Source of the DNA: Bdellovibrionales bacterium
Lineage (GTDB): Bacteria > Bdellovibrionota > Bacteriovoracia > Bacteriovoracales > Bacteriovoracaceae
Direction of reading: 5' to 3'
DNA length: 15,450 nucleotides
Assembly (NCBI GenBank): GCA_030633015.1
Contig: DAOVTR010000005.1
Coordinates: 1 to 15,450, forward strand
Shown: piece by piece, positions 8,500-14,907 of the stretch
Numbering within the stretch: position 1 is the stretch's first letter
Layout: each line of letters opens with the position of its first letter
Translations under genes and position numbers: made by a program
Notes under the pieces: generated by a model
What the model saw: the letters and a program-made list of their open reading frames with translations, nothing else
The model's database searches: none
What the model was told of the DNA's origin: nothing

Positions 8500-9621
8500 A
8501 TGAAAAAAATTATATTTATTTTAGAAGTAGTATGGCTAGACTTTATTGCAAAATATTTATGGAAATGTATTTATCCTTTTGTATCAATGAAACTATCAAA
8601 AAGATGTAGTAAATGTATATTACCAGAAAACTATGAAACACTTGATGAAAAACTTATTTGTAAGGCTTGTGAGGTTGAATTAAGTGATACTAAAGAAGAA
8701 AAGATCAGTGGTAGTAATATTGATTCAATATTAAAAGATTATCAACAAAAAGGGGAAAGATGGGATGCCGTGTTGTTGTTTTCGGGAGGAAAAGATAGTA
8801 CATATATGCTCAATAAAATTACAGCGGAATATACTGATTTAAGAATACTGGTAATGCTTGTTGATAATGGCTTCATGAGTCCAATTGCTACAAGTAATGC
8901 TCAAAAGGTATTAAGCAAGTTCAATATCGATAGTATGGTTTTCCGTCCAGATAAAGAATTTGTTAAAAAAACCTTTAATTTTGCTTTTAAAAATATAAAA
9001 AAACAGGGAGTTTATAGTTTGGTTGATCTAGTCGATGGCCAAATTACTTTTGACTCTGCTCGGATTTTTGCTTCTAACAATAATATTCCACTAGTGATTT
9101 GTGGTCTATCCAAAAATCAAGTCATAAATGTTTTTGGCAATATTGGAAATGAATTTAGTCATGAACATGAAGTACATCCTTTTGAAAAATATTTGGGAGT
9201 AAATTTGGAAGATGTTTTTACAAAAAATGAATTGAAATATTGGTATAGTAGAGTGACTGGGGATAAAACAAGATTTATCCTCCCTATGGTTGAGTGGGAA
9301 CCATCAGAATTAGAAATAGTTGAACAGTTGAATAAACTTGATTTGATTTGTAAAAAGTGGAGTGGTCCTCTTCTTACTAATAACTTTTTGATTCCTGTTA
9401 TCGGCATTGCAGAGATTAACCTGATTGGTTACAGTACATTCGAAATTGAATTTGCAAAAACAATACGTGATGGTAAGGCACCAAGAAGATATTGGTTAAA
9501 TATATTTCAAATGCTAGAGCTTTCAGCCAAAACAGGAATGTTCTTAAATAAAAGAGTGATCAGGGTTATAGAAGAGTTGGGGTTAAGTTTTGAAGATATT
9601 GGAATAAAAAAGAAAAGGTAG
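8500..9621 (+). CDS. Zinc-ribbon PP-loop ATPase, N-acetyl sugar amidotransferase (WbpG)-like
   Basis: A 373-aa PP-loop ATP-pyrophosphatase. SGGKDS (residues 95-100) is the signature loop that binds ATP and adenylates a substrate before attack by ammonia or sulfide. Ahead of it is a four-cysteine zinc ribbon, Cys36/Cys39 and Cys54/Cys57, in the layout CxxC...CxxC found in the WbpG/PseA N-acetyl sugar amidotransferase group. Unlike typical members, which start almost at the first cysteine, it has about 29 extra hydrophobic-amphipathic residues (MKKIIFILEVVWLDF...), perhaps a membrane association helix. It precedes a thioester reductase by 2 nt and faces an acyl-CoA ligase. In WbpG-like systems a separate glutaminase supplies ammonia; none is visible here. 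Substrate unknown; it could act on a sugar, a lipid-linked acid or a tRNA-like target. The start could also be 8488 or 8587. Confidence 0.78.
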   Translation: MKKIIFILEVVWLDFIAKYLWKCIYPFVSMKLSKRCSKCILPENYETLDEKLICKACEVELSDTKEEKISGSNIDSILKDYQQKGERWDAVLLFSGGKDSTYMLNKITAEYTDLRILVMLVDNGFMSPIATSNAQKVLSKFNIDSMVFRPDKEFVKKTFNFAFKNIKKQGVYSLVDLVDGQITFDSARIFASNNNIPLVICGLSKNQVINVFGNIGNEFSHEHEVHPFEKYLGVNLEDVFTKNELKYWYSRVTGDKTRFILPMVEWEPSELEIVEQLNKLDLICKKWSGPLLTNNFLIPVIGIAEINLIGYSTFEIEFAKTIRDGKAPRRYWLNIFQMLELSAKTGMFLNKRVIRVIEELGLSFEDIGIKKKR

Positions 9622-9623
9622 CT

Positions 9624-10754
9624 ATGGCAAATTTTTTTATTACAGGTGCCACCGGAGCGATTGGTAGTTTTCTTGTACGAGAATTAATTCAAAATGGACA
9701 TATAGTAACAATTTTGATTCGCGCAAATAGCGACATTGAATTTACACAAAAGCTACAGCGATTATATGATTTTTTAAAGTTATCTCCTGATCTTTTAGAA
9801 AGTATAGTAGGAGTAAAAGGCGATATTACAAAAAAGAAAATGGGAATAGCTAATCAGGAAGACCAAAATCGATGTCATTTGTGTGATTATGTTGTTCACT
9901 CAGCTGCGAGTATTAATCTTAATCTTGATAAAGAATCAGCATTAAGTATTATTTTACAAGGTACAAAAAACGTATTGGACTTTTTTAGCGGGCCGATAGC
10001 AGACAAGAAAATTAATAATTTCATTTTTATTTCAACAGTTGGTGTCGGTGGAAGAGAAATTAGAGTGCTTCCTGAAGATATTAGTTTTGAATGCAAAAAA
10101 TTTCATAATAATTATGAGTATGCAAAATATGAAACGGAAAAGTTTTTGTGGGATGAAATGCAAAAAAAAAATATACCTTTAACTATATGTCGTCCAAGCA
10201 TGGTAGTAGGAGACTCTTTAACGGGAGAGATTATTAGTTTCCAAATTTTTTATTATTTGGCTGATTTTCTATCAGGGAAAAAAGGTTTTGGAATTTTGCC
10301 AATTCTATCAGGTCGAACGCTAGACACAGTAAACGTTGACTATCTTGCTAAATCATTAATAGAAATTGCTCTTGATAAATCTTCCCCTGGGAGTGTTTTT
10401 AATTTATGCTCAGGCCCTCAACTTTCATTGTCGTTGAGTAAATTGTCTGACATGGTTTTTATAATTTATAAAAGAAAATTTCCTCGTATTAAGCGATTGT
10501 TTTTACCATCCAGGTTTATGACTTTAATATTATTCCCTCTTCAGTTTTTAGTTGCTAGAAAATTAAAGATTATAATTATGCTTGTCATAGAACTTTTAGT
10601 TTATTTAAAAGATCATCAAGTCTTTACAAATGTTAAAACAAAAGAAATGTTGAAAAAGAAGGGGATTAGGCAAGGATCACTAGATGAAAGTTTAGAGGTT
10701 ATTTTGAATTATTATCTTGATCAAAAGTACTTAATGGAAAAAGATGAGTTGTAA
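9624..10754 (+). CDS. Thioester-reductase-type NAD(P)-dependent oxidoreductase (extended SDR, NAD_binding_4-like)
   Basis: A 376-aa extended short-chain dehydrogenase. The Rossmann motif is TGATGAIG (residues 7-14), followed by the VKGDIT segment, HSAASINL, FISTVGVGG and the catalytic Tyr164-xxx-Lys168. RPSMVVGDSLTG is characteristic of the male-sterility/thioester-reductase branch, which reduces acyl thioesters to aldehydes or alcohols using NAD(P)H. After the Rossmann core a hydrophobic segment (about residues 290-330) may touch the membrane. It starts 2 nt after the PP-loop gene with AAAAGG at 9613-9618, so the two are an operon. With the divergent acyl-CoA ligase it resembles a split carboxylic acid reductase. 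Its 3' end overlaps the convergent DUF4423 gene by 56 nt. A sugar epimerase/dehydratase role is a less likely alternative. Confidence 0.82.
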   Translation: MANFFITGATGAIGSFLVRELIQNGHIVTILIRANSDIEFTQKLQRLYDFLKLSPDLLESIVGVKGDITKKKMGIANQEDQNRCHLCDYVVHSAASINLNLDKESALSIILQGTKNVLDFFSGPIADKKINNFIFISTVGVGGREIRVLPEDISFECKKFHNNYEYAKYETEKFLWDEMQKKNIPLTICRPSMVVGDSLTGEIISFQIFYYLADFLSGKKGFGILPILSGRTLDTVNVDYLAKSLIEIALDKSSPGSVFNLCSGPQLSLSLSKLSDMVFIIYKRKFPRIKRLFLPSRFMTLILFPLQFLVARKLKIIIMLVIELLVYLKDHQVFTNVKTKEMLKKKGIRQGSLDESLEVILNYYLDQKYLMEKDEL

Positions 10755-11508
10755 AACAGTACAAAGAGTTTTTTGGGTCTTGATAGGTTAGTGAGTCAAT
10801 TTGATCTTCTAGGTTTCTTATGTAATCTGTGATTTGAGGGATAAGTTTTTTATTTATTGCAAATACATGAATCGCATTATCTCTGTTTTCTGATGGAAGA
10901 TTGAATCTGGCCTCATAGGCTAGATTCAAAATATCTTTATACATTTTCTTAATATCTTTTATTGCAAGTTCTGATTGGGGGGTGAGAATAATATTTTCAT
11001 TAACCTCATATCTTCCATTGTTCTTTAGTTTGAAGTGACCTGCCTTTACTAAGTGATTAAGTGTCGTTCGCGCCTCATCGATTGTAATGTTTAATCTTTT
11101 GGCAATCCATTCTGGAGATGATTGAAAATCGTTAACTTGAGTTAATCTTCTGATCGCAATAGCTTTCCAACTAGATAATATTCCCATTTCTGTTTTAATT
11201 CTTCTTCTTTGAATTAGGCTCTCTTGTAATAATATATTTTTATATGCCGCAGCTCTGGATGGCTCATCTTTGGCCTGTTTAAATTCAACAAGACTTATGA
11301 ACCATTTTATTTTATTTTTACTATAGTTTAAATTTTGAGCAATACTCTCAGCTTTAGAAGCAGACAATCCCTGCTTATTATTTATAATTTCAGACAATCT
11401 TGAAGGAGCAATTTGTAAATCTCTTGCAAATGCTCTTAGGGAGTAGGCTATATTGTTAATTTTTCTATTTTTAAGTTCTTGTTTGAGGATTTCATTATAA
11501 CTCTTCAT
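10699..11508 (-). CDS. TIGR02147/DUF4423 family helix-turn-helix regulator
   Basis: A 269-aa protein of a family expanded in Bdellovibrio relatives and Fibrobacter. The N-terminus holds a Cro/C1-like helix-turn-helix (about residues 20-62: LRAFARDLQIAPSRLSEIIN, then NKQGLSASKAESIAQNL). The middle has the family's winged-helix-like block (SSWKAIAIRRL, then SSPEWIAKRLNITIDEARTT and LVKAGHFKL), and the C-terminus has the conserved ENRDNAIHVFAIN and the closing LFPLS. Length matches the family (about 270). It is probably a DNA-binding transcription factor; targets are not known for the family. It lies 60 nt after the FliG-like gene in the same direction, perhaps in the same operon. Its last 18 codons overlap the thioester reductase on the other strand. 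Confidence 0.88.
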   Translation of the reverse strand: MKSYNEILKQELKNRKINNIAYSLRAFARDLQIAPSRLSEIINNKQGLSASKAESIAQNLNYSKNKIKWFISLVEFKQAKDEPSRAAAYKNILLQESLIQRRRIKTEMGILSSWKAIAIRRLTQVNDFQSSPEWIAKRLNITIDEARTTLNHLVKAGHFKLKNNGRYEVNENIILTPQSELAIKDIKKMYKDILNLAYEARFNLPSENRDNAIHVFAINKKLIPQITDYIRNLEDQIDSLTYQDPKNSLYCFTTHLFPLSTFDQDNNSK

Positions 11509-11568
11509 TAATTTTATTTATCAACAGACGTTGTAAAAGTAAAGAGAGTAAGAAGAATATGCAAAAAG

Positions 11569-11994
11569 TTAAATATTTATCTGCTTTTGTTTAGAAAGTG
11601 CAATAATTATATTTTTAATTTTATTTTGAGCTCTTTTCATATTGATAGCTTCATTATTTGTAGGAGTTGTTAATATTCGATATGCATTTTCAGCATAATC
11701 TCTAGAAGCAATGGAGAGTACTTTTCGCTGAAAATCCTGAGAAAATCCTTTAAGGGCAATACCCATAACAGGGGCCGAGACATTTTGGATTACAAGGTTA
11801 ATTTCATGGTTTGAAAGAGATTCAAAATGACTTACGCTAAAGCTTTTTTCAATAAGCTCTTCTGTTAGCTGCGGATTTCTTATTTTTAAATTTTTAAGGA
11901 GTATTTCTTTTTCAGGTAAAGGCATCTGTTGCAGCATCTCAATTATTTGTGCTTTCCCATTTATAAATACATTTGGCTCAGTAATGTTCTCCAT
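11569..11994 (-). CDS. Small FliG C-terminal-domain-like protein
   Basis: A 141-aa protein that I read as a stand-alone FliG middle-to-C-terminal fragment. Residues 25-70 resemble the FliG segment before the C domain. Residues 80-130 align without gaps to the torque-helix region: ALKGFSQDFQRKVLSIAS corresponds to the FliG pattern ALKGAxxxLxEKIxxNMS, and KRAQNKIKNIIIAL to the EEAQxxIVxIxRxL helix. Using E. coli FliG numbering from memory, Lys264 is kept (Lys82), but Arg281, Asp288, Asp289 and Arg297 become Asp99, Arg106, Ile107 and Glu115. It lacks the N-terminal domain and visible EHPQR motif (full FliG is about 330-340 residues), so it is probably not a rotor subunit in the usual sense. It starts 10 nt after the coiled-coil gene with GGGG before its ATG, so the pair is likely cotranscribed. 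The fold call needs structural confirmation. Confidence 0.6.
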   Translation of the reverse strand: MENITEPNVFINGKAQIIEMLQQMPLPEKEILLKNLKIRNPQLTEELIEKSFSVSHFESLSNHEINLVIQNVSAPVMGIALKGFSQDFQRKVLSIASRDYAENAYRILTTPTNNEAINMKRAQNKIKNIIIALSKQKQINI

Positions 11995-12004
11995 AATACC
12001 CCAT

Positions 12005-12424
12005 TTAGCTTTCTAATTTATATTGCTCTTTTTGAAATTGTTGTTTAGCTCGATCAAGCGTCTCTTTGTGAGAACTTGAAAGATTATCAATTTCGTTGTT
12101 TTGTCCAATTTTAATTTCTTCAACTTTATCTTTATGAGAAAGTTTTAAGTTTCTAAGTTCAGAATTAAGTCGTCCTGACTCTTCTGACATTTTTTCGCTA
12201 TGTGAGGTTCTAACCTCTTTTAGCTTTTGTTCAAACTTATTTTCTAAATTTGATAAGTTAACTTCATAATTTCTTTTGAGTTGGTCAATTTGATTTTCTT
12301 CTTTACGAACTGTTTTTTGAAAATCTCTATTATATTCAGAACGAAGCTTTCTAATTTCAAAATTATGACGTTTATACTCATTTTCTTTATGTCTGTCCGC
12401 TTGTAATTGGCTAAGTTTGTCCAT
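12005..12424 (-). CDS. Highly charged coiled-coil protein of six 22-residue repeats
   Basis: A 139-aa hydrophilic protein, not recognised as a named family. After seven N-terminal residues it consists exactly of six 22-residue units (8-29, 30-51, 52-73, 74-95, 96-117, 118-139). The last three begin SHSEK, SHKDK and SHKET, and unit 6 ends at the stop codon. Position 2 is mostly His or Tyr, position 6 hydrophobic, position 17 mostly Ile/Leu and position 20 Leu/Val. A 22-residue period fits two 11-residue (hendecad) turns, suggesting an almost untwisted helical rod. There is no signal peptide, membrane segment or enzyme motif; a scaffold or filament is the natural inference. It is followed after 10 nt by the FliG-like gene. 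Start ATG 12424 has AAAGGA (12430-12435) 5 nt ahead. A decayed duplicate lies at 14593-14720. Confidence 0.75.
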   Translation of the reverse strand: MDKLSQLQADRHKENEYKRHNFEIRKLRSEYNRDFQKTVRKEENQIDQLKRNYEVNLSNLENKFEQKLKEVRTSHSEKMSEESGRLNSELRNLKLSHKDKVEEIKIGQNNEIDNLSSSHKETLDRAKQQFQKEQYKLES

Positions 12425-12450
12425 AATAATCCTTTGGGCCTCACTTTCTT

Positions 12451-12468
12451 CCTATATCAATGATAAGG
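12451..12468. repeat. Imperfect inverted repeat ahead of the coiled-coil gene
   Basis: CCTATATCA and TGATAAGG are complementary apart from one extra base, around a single A. The centre, ATCAATGAT, is kept in the duplicated copy at 14752-14760. It sits about 27 nt upstream of the coiled-coil start, where an operator or mRNA hairpin could act. It is short and could be chance. Confidence 0.35.
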
Positions 12469-12575
12469 CATAGTGCTAGTGGTAATGTAGAAGGAAAATT
12501 ACTCCAAATTATACAAAGTAAATGATTTTGGGGACTTAGGTGACTTCTTAATTGTTTTGCACTATTTTTTTAAAA

Positions 12576-12603
12576 ATATTAAAATAACTATTCGAATTAT
12601 CAA
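12576..12603 (-). promoter_or_regulatory. Candidate promoter of the coiled-coil/FliG-like operon
   Basis: On the minus strand TTGATA (12603-12598, 5 of 6) is followed after 16 nt by TAATAT (12581-12576, 4 of 6). The -35 and spacer lie inside or next to the block identical in the second copy. A leader of about 145 nt would result. A separate TATAAT at 12513-12508 lacks a -35 partner. Confidence 0.4.
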
Positions 12604-12653
12604 TACCTTAATGACAAAAAAAGTATTTATTTGGATAAAGACAATTTAGAGAG

Positions 12654-13223
12654 CTAAGGATTAATAATTGAGTCTATGATAATATCTGTGATTTGTAGAT
12701 TTTTAGGTGTTGACCATAGATATTGAATTGTTTTTGCTATGTTTTTTCCTCTAACTCCTATTCCTTTCCATGATTTCTTTTTATGGCTTTTTGGAATATC
12801 TAATAATGAAGGTCGAATAATACTGCATTTAAAATTTAATCCAGTATCAGATATCTTTCGAGAGCACTGGTGGCTAGCTGTATCCAGAGAATATTTAACG
12901 ATTGCATATCTTTCGTATCTTTTTAAATCTAAGGTAGCAATTGATCCAATATTTATAATATATCCTTCTTTCTTTACTTGTTCCCATTTATTAAAAAGTT
13001 CATACAGTAGCTTGGTTTGAGCAAATTCACCGTCGTGAGCAAGGTTAATAAACATATTGTAGTTTAAACTATCTTCAATTAATTTATCTCGAACGGACTG
13101 ATTTCTTATGTCATGACCCGTTCTTCGACTTACACCAATGGAACCATTAAAAAAATCGACAATATCTTTTCCTATTCCTTCTGCTCCACCTGTTACAATT
13201 GCTTTTGGCATTGATCGTTTCAT
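12654..13223 (-). CDS. Short-chain dehydrogenase/reductase, compact form
   Basis: A 189-aa classical-type SDR, much shorter than the usual 240-280 residues. TGGAEGIG (11-18) is the glycine-rich cofactor loop, and the fingerprint Ser94, Tyr106 and Lys110 (INIGS and YAIVK) is intact, so catalysis is plausible. The segment replacing the normal NAG motif reads FINLAHDG. The C-terminal substrate loop is cut short, ending soon after the RPSLLD segment. It overlaps the radical SAM gene by ATGA (13220-13223), so it is translationally coupled to it. A compact SDR next to a radical SAM enzyme suggests that both act on one substrate, possibly a sugar or small metabolite; this is inference. Compact SDRs of this style also occur in marine phage genomes, as I recall, so horizontal transfer is possible. 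Confidence 0.82.
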   Translation of the reverse strand: MKRSMPKAIVTGGAEGIGKDIVDFFNGSIGVSRRTGHDIRNQSVRDKLIEDSLNYNMFINLAHDGEFAQTKLLYELFNKWEQVKKEGYIINIGSIATLDLKRYERYAIVKYSLDTASHQCSRKISDTGLNFKCSIIRPSLLDIPKSHKKKSWKGIGVRGKNIAKTIQYLWSTPKNLQITDIIIDSIINP

Positions 13224-14359
13224 AATATCATGGAGCCTGGTTTTAGTTGGTTATTTGATGTTATCTCATTTCGGCATTTTTTTTCACAGACTAGTGACAT
13301 TGTCTCTTTTGAATGCCAACTTTTATCGAGGTCTCTCCATACGGGGTCAGATAAAACATCTTCTAAGGATCTTTTGTTAAGATTGAATTTTTCTCTATTT
13401 TTTTCAAAGAAAAAGTTTTCAAACAAAAGAATTTTACTACTATTTTCTTTTGAGCGAATGGTTTTAAAAGGATGTGAAACCCAGCTGCATGGATAGTAAA
13501 TTCCTTGCCAGTCAATATAACTTCCTCGATATGCAAAAAGGCAAGTCGGCATTATGTAATGGTTACTGTATTTATTTCTTATTATCTTTTCTTGTTTTAG
13601 TGAAACAGCATTAAATTGTTTAAAGAAGTTTTTATAATTTTTCATTTTTTCACTATGTGGATTAAATTTAGTTTTCATTCGTTGAGTTCGAGTAAAGTCA
13701 CTAACAAACTTTTTGGCTGGCTCCAAGTTATCAATTCCAGTTGTAGGGTTGTTATAAGCAGGGTTTAAACTGCCAAAAAGTGAACTTTTAATTAAATAAA
13801 ACTGATCAACGCCACAGCCTTTTGCAATGTTTTTAATCATTTCCAGGTTATCTTGATTAAATTTAAAGATAATAGTTTGCCATCTTACTATCGCAGGACT
13901 TTCAACTATAATTTTGATTGCGTTTATAATACTATTCCAGTCAGAATTAACTCGATATAGGTTATTTGAAGCATTATCCCAACCATCGATAGAAAAGATT
14001 ATTTCATCATTTATATTTAAATATTCAGAAAGATTTGTCCACCAGGACTTTGACCGATGACTTCCGTTTGTGACTAGCACAAGTTGAATTTGTGGATGGT
14101 TAGTTTTTAAATATTTTACAATTTCAATAAATTGACTATTATAAATTGCGTCACCTACTCCACCACCAAATGTTATTCTATGAATATTTTTTTTTAAAAA
14201 CAGTGGAGGAAATACCTTTTTTATAAACTCTAGGCTTGTTTCAGTTTTGGTAAAACTATTCGGGGATTCTTGTCTTATGCATCTAGGACATTTCAATAAG
14301 CACTTAGAGCTAATTTCTAGGTGCCAGTTGAAAAGTTGATGATCGATAGTTCTACTCAT
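13220..14359 (-). CDS. Radical SAM enzyme with SPASM-like C-terminal domain
   Basis: A 379-aa radical S-adenosylmethionine enzyme. The 4Fe-4S cluster motif is Cys20-xxx-Cys24-xx-Cys27 (CLLKCPRC) in the usual N-terminal strand. ITFGGGVGDA (62-71) is the SAM-binding GGE-like motif, with the third position Gly rather than Glu. VLVTNGS and IIFSIDGWD follow as later barrel strands. C-terminal cysteines at 273, 291 (GIYYPCSW), 358 and 362 (CEKKC) are placed like a SPASM/twitch auxiliary cluster. Such proteins modify peptides, sugars or other small substrates. It is preceded by an 88-aa ORF (8-nt overlap) and followed by a compact SDR (4-nt overlap), forming a three-gene unit. Substrate unknown. The 88-aa protein could be a partner or precursor, but it lacks a recognisable leader/core layout. 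Confidence 0.85.
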   Translation of the reverse strand: MSRTIDHQLFNWHLEISSKCLLKCPRCIRQESPNSFTKTETSLEFIKKVFPPLFLKKNIHRITFGGGVGDAIYNSQFIEIVKYLKTNHPQIQLVLVTNGSHRSKSWWTNLSEYLNINDEIIFSIDGWDNASNNLYRVNSDWNSIINAIKIIVESPAIVRWQTIIFKFNQDNLEMIKNIAKGCGVDQFYLIKSSLFGSLNPAYNNPTTGIDNLEPAKKFVSDFTRTQRMKTKFNPHSEKMKNYKNFFKQFNAVSLKQEKIIRNKYSNHYIMPTCLFAYRGSYIDWQGIYYPCSWVSHPFKTIRSKENSSKILLFENFFFEKNREKFNLNKRSLEDVLSDPVWRDLDKSWHSKETMSLVCEKKCRNEITSNNQLKPGSMIL

Positions 14360-14618
14360 GAAAAAGCTCTACTGTAATTTTTTCATTAGTCATATGTTCT
14401 ATAGCAAAACGAAGTGTTCTAAAGCACATGTTTTTTTGATTTGGCCAGGTAATGTGCCAAGGTACAATTTCAGGGACGAATATTTGAAGTTGTATATGCT
14501 CTAAAAATTGCTCACATGTGATTTTTTTATAAAGAGCTAACAAATTAGTTAGTGAATCAATTGAATTTTCATAGTTAAATTTTATGATTTTATTATTGTC
14601 CAATTTTAATTTCTTCAA
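14352..14618 (-). CDS. Unknown 88-aa protein, first gene of the radical SAM cassette
   Basis: Not recognised. It overlaps the radical SAM start by 8 nt, so translation is probably coupled. It has no signal peptide; the C-terminal half (VPEIVPWHITWPNQKNMCF) is rich in Pro, Trp and aromatic residues and looks like a compact folded protein rather than a RiPP precursor. No ATG opens the frame; the best start is TTG 14618, with a second TTG at 14603, and neither has a clear ribosome site. The first eight codons lie in the coiled-coil relic read in a different frame, so the true N-terminus may have been lost and replaced when the cassette was joined here. It may be a small partner protein for the radical SAM enzyme. 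The gene is likely real because of the coupled arrangement; the start is uncertain. Confidence 0.55.
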   Translation of the reverse strand: MKKLKLDNNKIIKFNYENSIDSLTNLLALYKKITCEQFLEHIQLQIFVPEIVPWHITWPNQKNMCFRTLRFAIEHMTNEKITVELFHE

Positions 14619-14720
14619 CTTTATCTTTATGAAAAAGTTTTAAGTTTTTAAGTTCACAATTAAGTAGTTCTGACTCTTCTTCTTTATGTCTTTCATTTGT
14701 AATTGACGAAGTTTACCTAT
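14593..14720 (-). pseudogene. Decayed duplicate of the coiled-coil gene
   Basis: A relic of the 139-aa coiled-coil gene at 12005-12424. The start codon has become ATA (14720-14718), although AAAGGA remains ahead of it. A 1-nt loss near codon 9 shifts the frame, and 198 nt are missing internally between the sequence matching 12185 and 12384. This removes exactly 66 codons, or three 22-residue repeats, and keeps the repeat phase. The remaining frame reads HKEEESELLNCELKNLKL, then FHKDKVEEIKIGQ and a TAA at 14595-14593, where similarity ends. The last unit and a half are absent. The cassette's 88-aa ORF starts inside it in another frame. Confidence 0.85.
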
Positions 14721-14871
14721 AATAATCCTTTGGGCTTAACCTTCATTCCACATCAATGATAAGGCATGGTGCTAGTGGTAATGTAGATGGAAAATTACTC
14801 CAAACCATGTGGCTCGAATGATTTTGGGGGGTTATGGAGGTTCTTTGGGTGTTTTTCCTAGTTTTTTAAAG

Positions 14872-14900
14872 ATAGTAAAAATAACTATTCGAATTATCAA
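14872..14900 (-). promoter_or_regulatory. Candidate promoter driving the radical SAM cassette
   Basis: On the minus strand TTGATA (14900-14895, 5 of 6), 17 nt, then TACTAT (14877-14872, 4 of 6). It corresponds to the coiled-coil promoter in copy A. No other promoter is apparent between it and the 88-aa ORF, so the cassette would be read through the pseudogene from here. Confidence 0.45.
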
Positions 14901-14907
14901 TACCTTA

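Larger units (their letters stand above)
12098..12627 (+). repeat. Direct repeat copy A (coiled-coil gene and upstream region)
   Basis: This stretch is repeated in the same orientation at 14593-14924. Shared parts are 12098-12185 and 12384-12627; bases 12186-12383 (198 nt) are missing from the other copy. Similarity is patchy in the middle of the upstream region but perfect over 12581-12627. The part from 12425 to 12653 has no gene; it holds the promoter-like elements and leader of the coiled-coil gene. Confidence 0.85.

Noticed and set aside
11509..11568. Terminator between the FliG-like and DUF4423 genes
   Set aside because: No GC-rich hairpin followed by a T run was found.
12244..12444. 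66-codon minus-strand frame beginning MRPKGLLW
   Set aside because: It lies inside and just upstream of the coiled-coil gene in another frame; the repeat-built frame explains the sequence.
12459..12473. Tiny leader ORF (MPYH) ahead of the coiled-coil gene, present in both copies
   Set aside because: Only four codons and no ribosome site; chance conservation within the repeat is enough to explain it.
12739..13020. 93-codon plus-strand frame
   Set aside because: It is the antisense of the SDR gene, whose cofactor and catalytic motifs are clear.
14352..14618. 88-aa ORF as a RiPP precursor
   Set aside because: It has no leader/core layout, Cys/Ser/Thr-rich core or repeated motif; it looks like a folded small protein.
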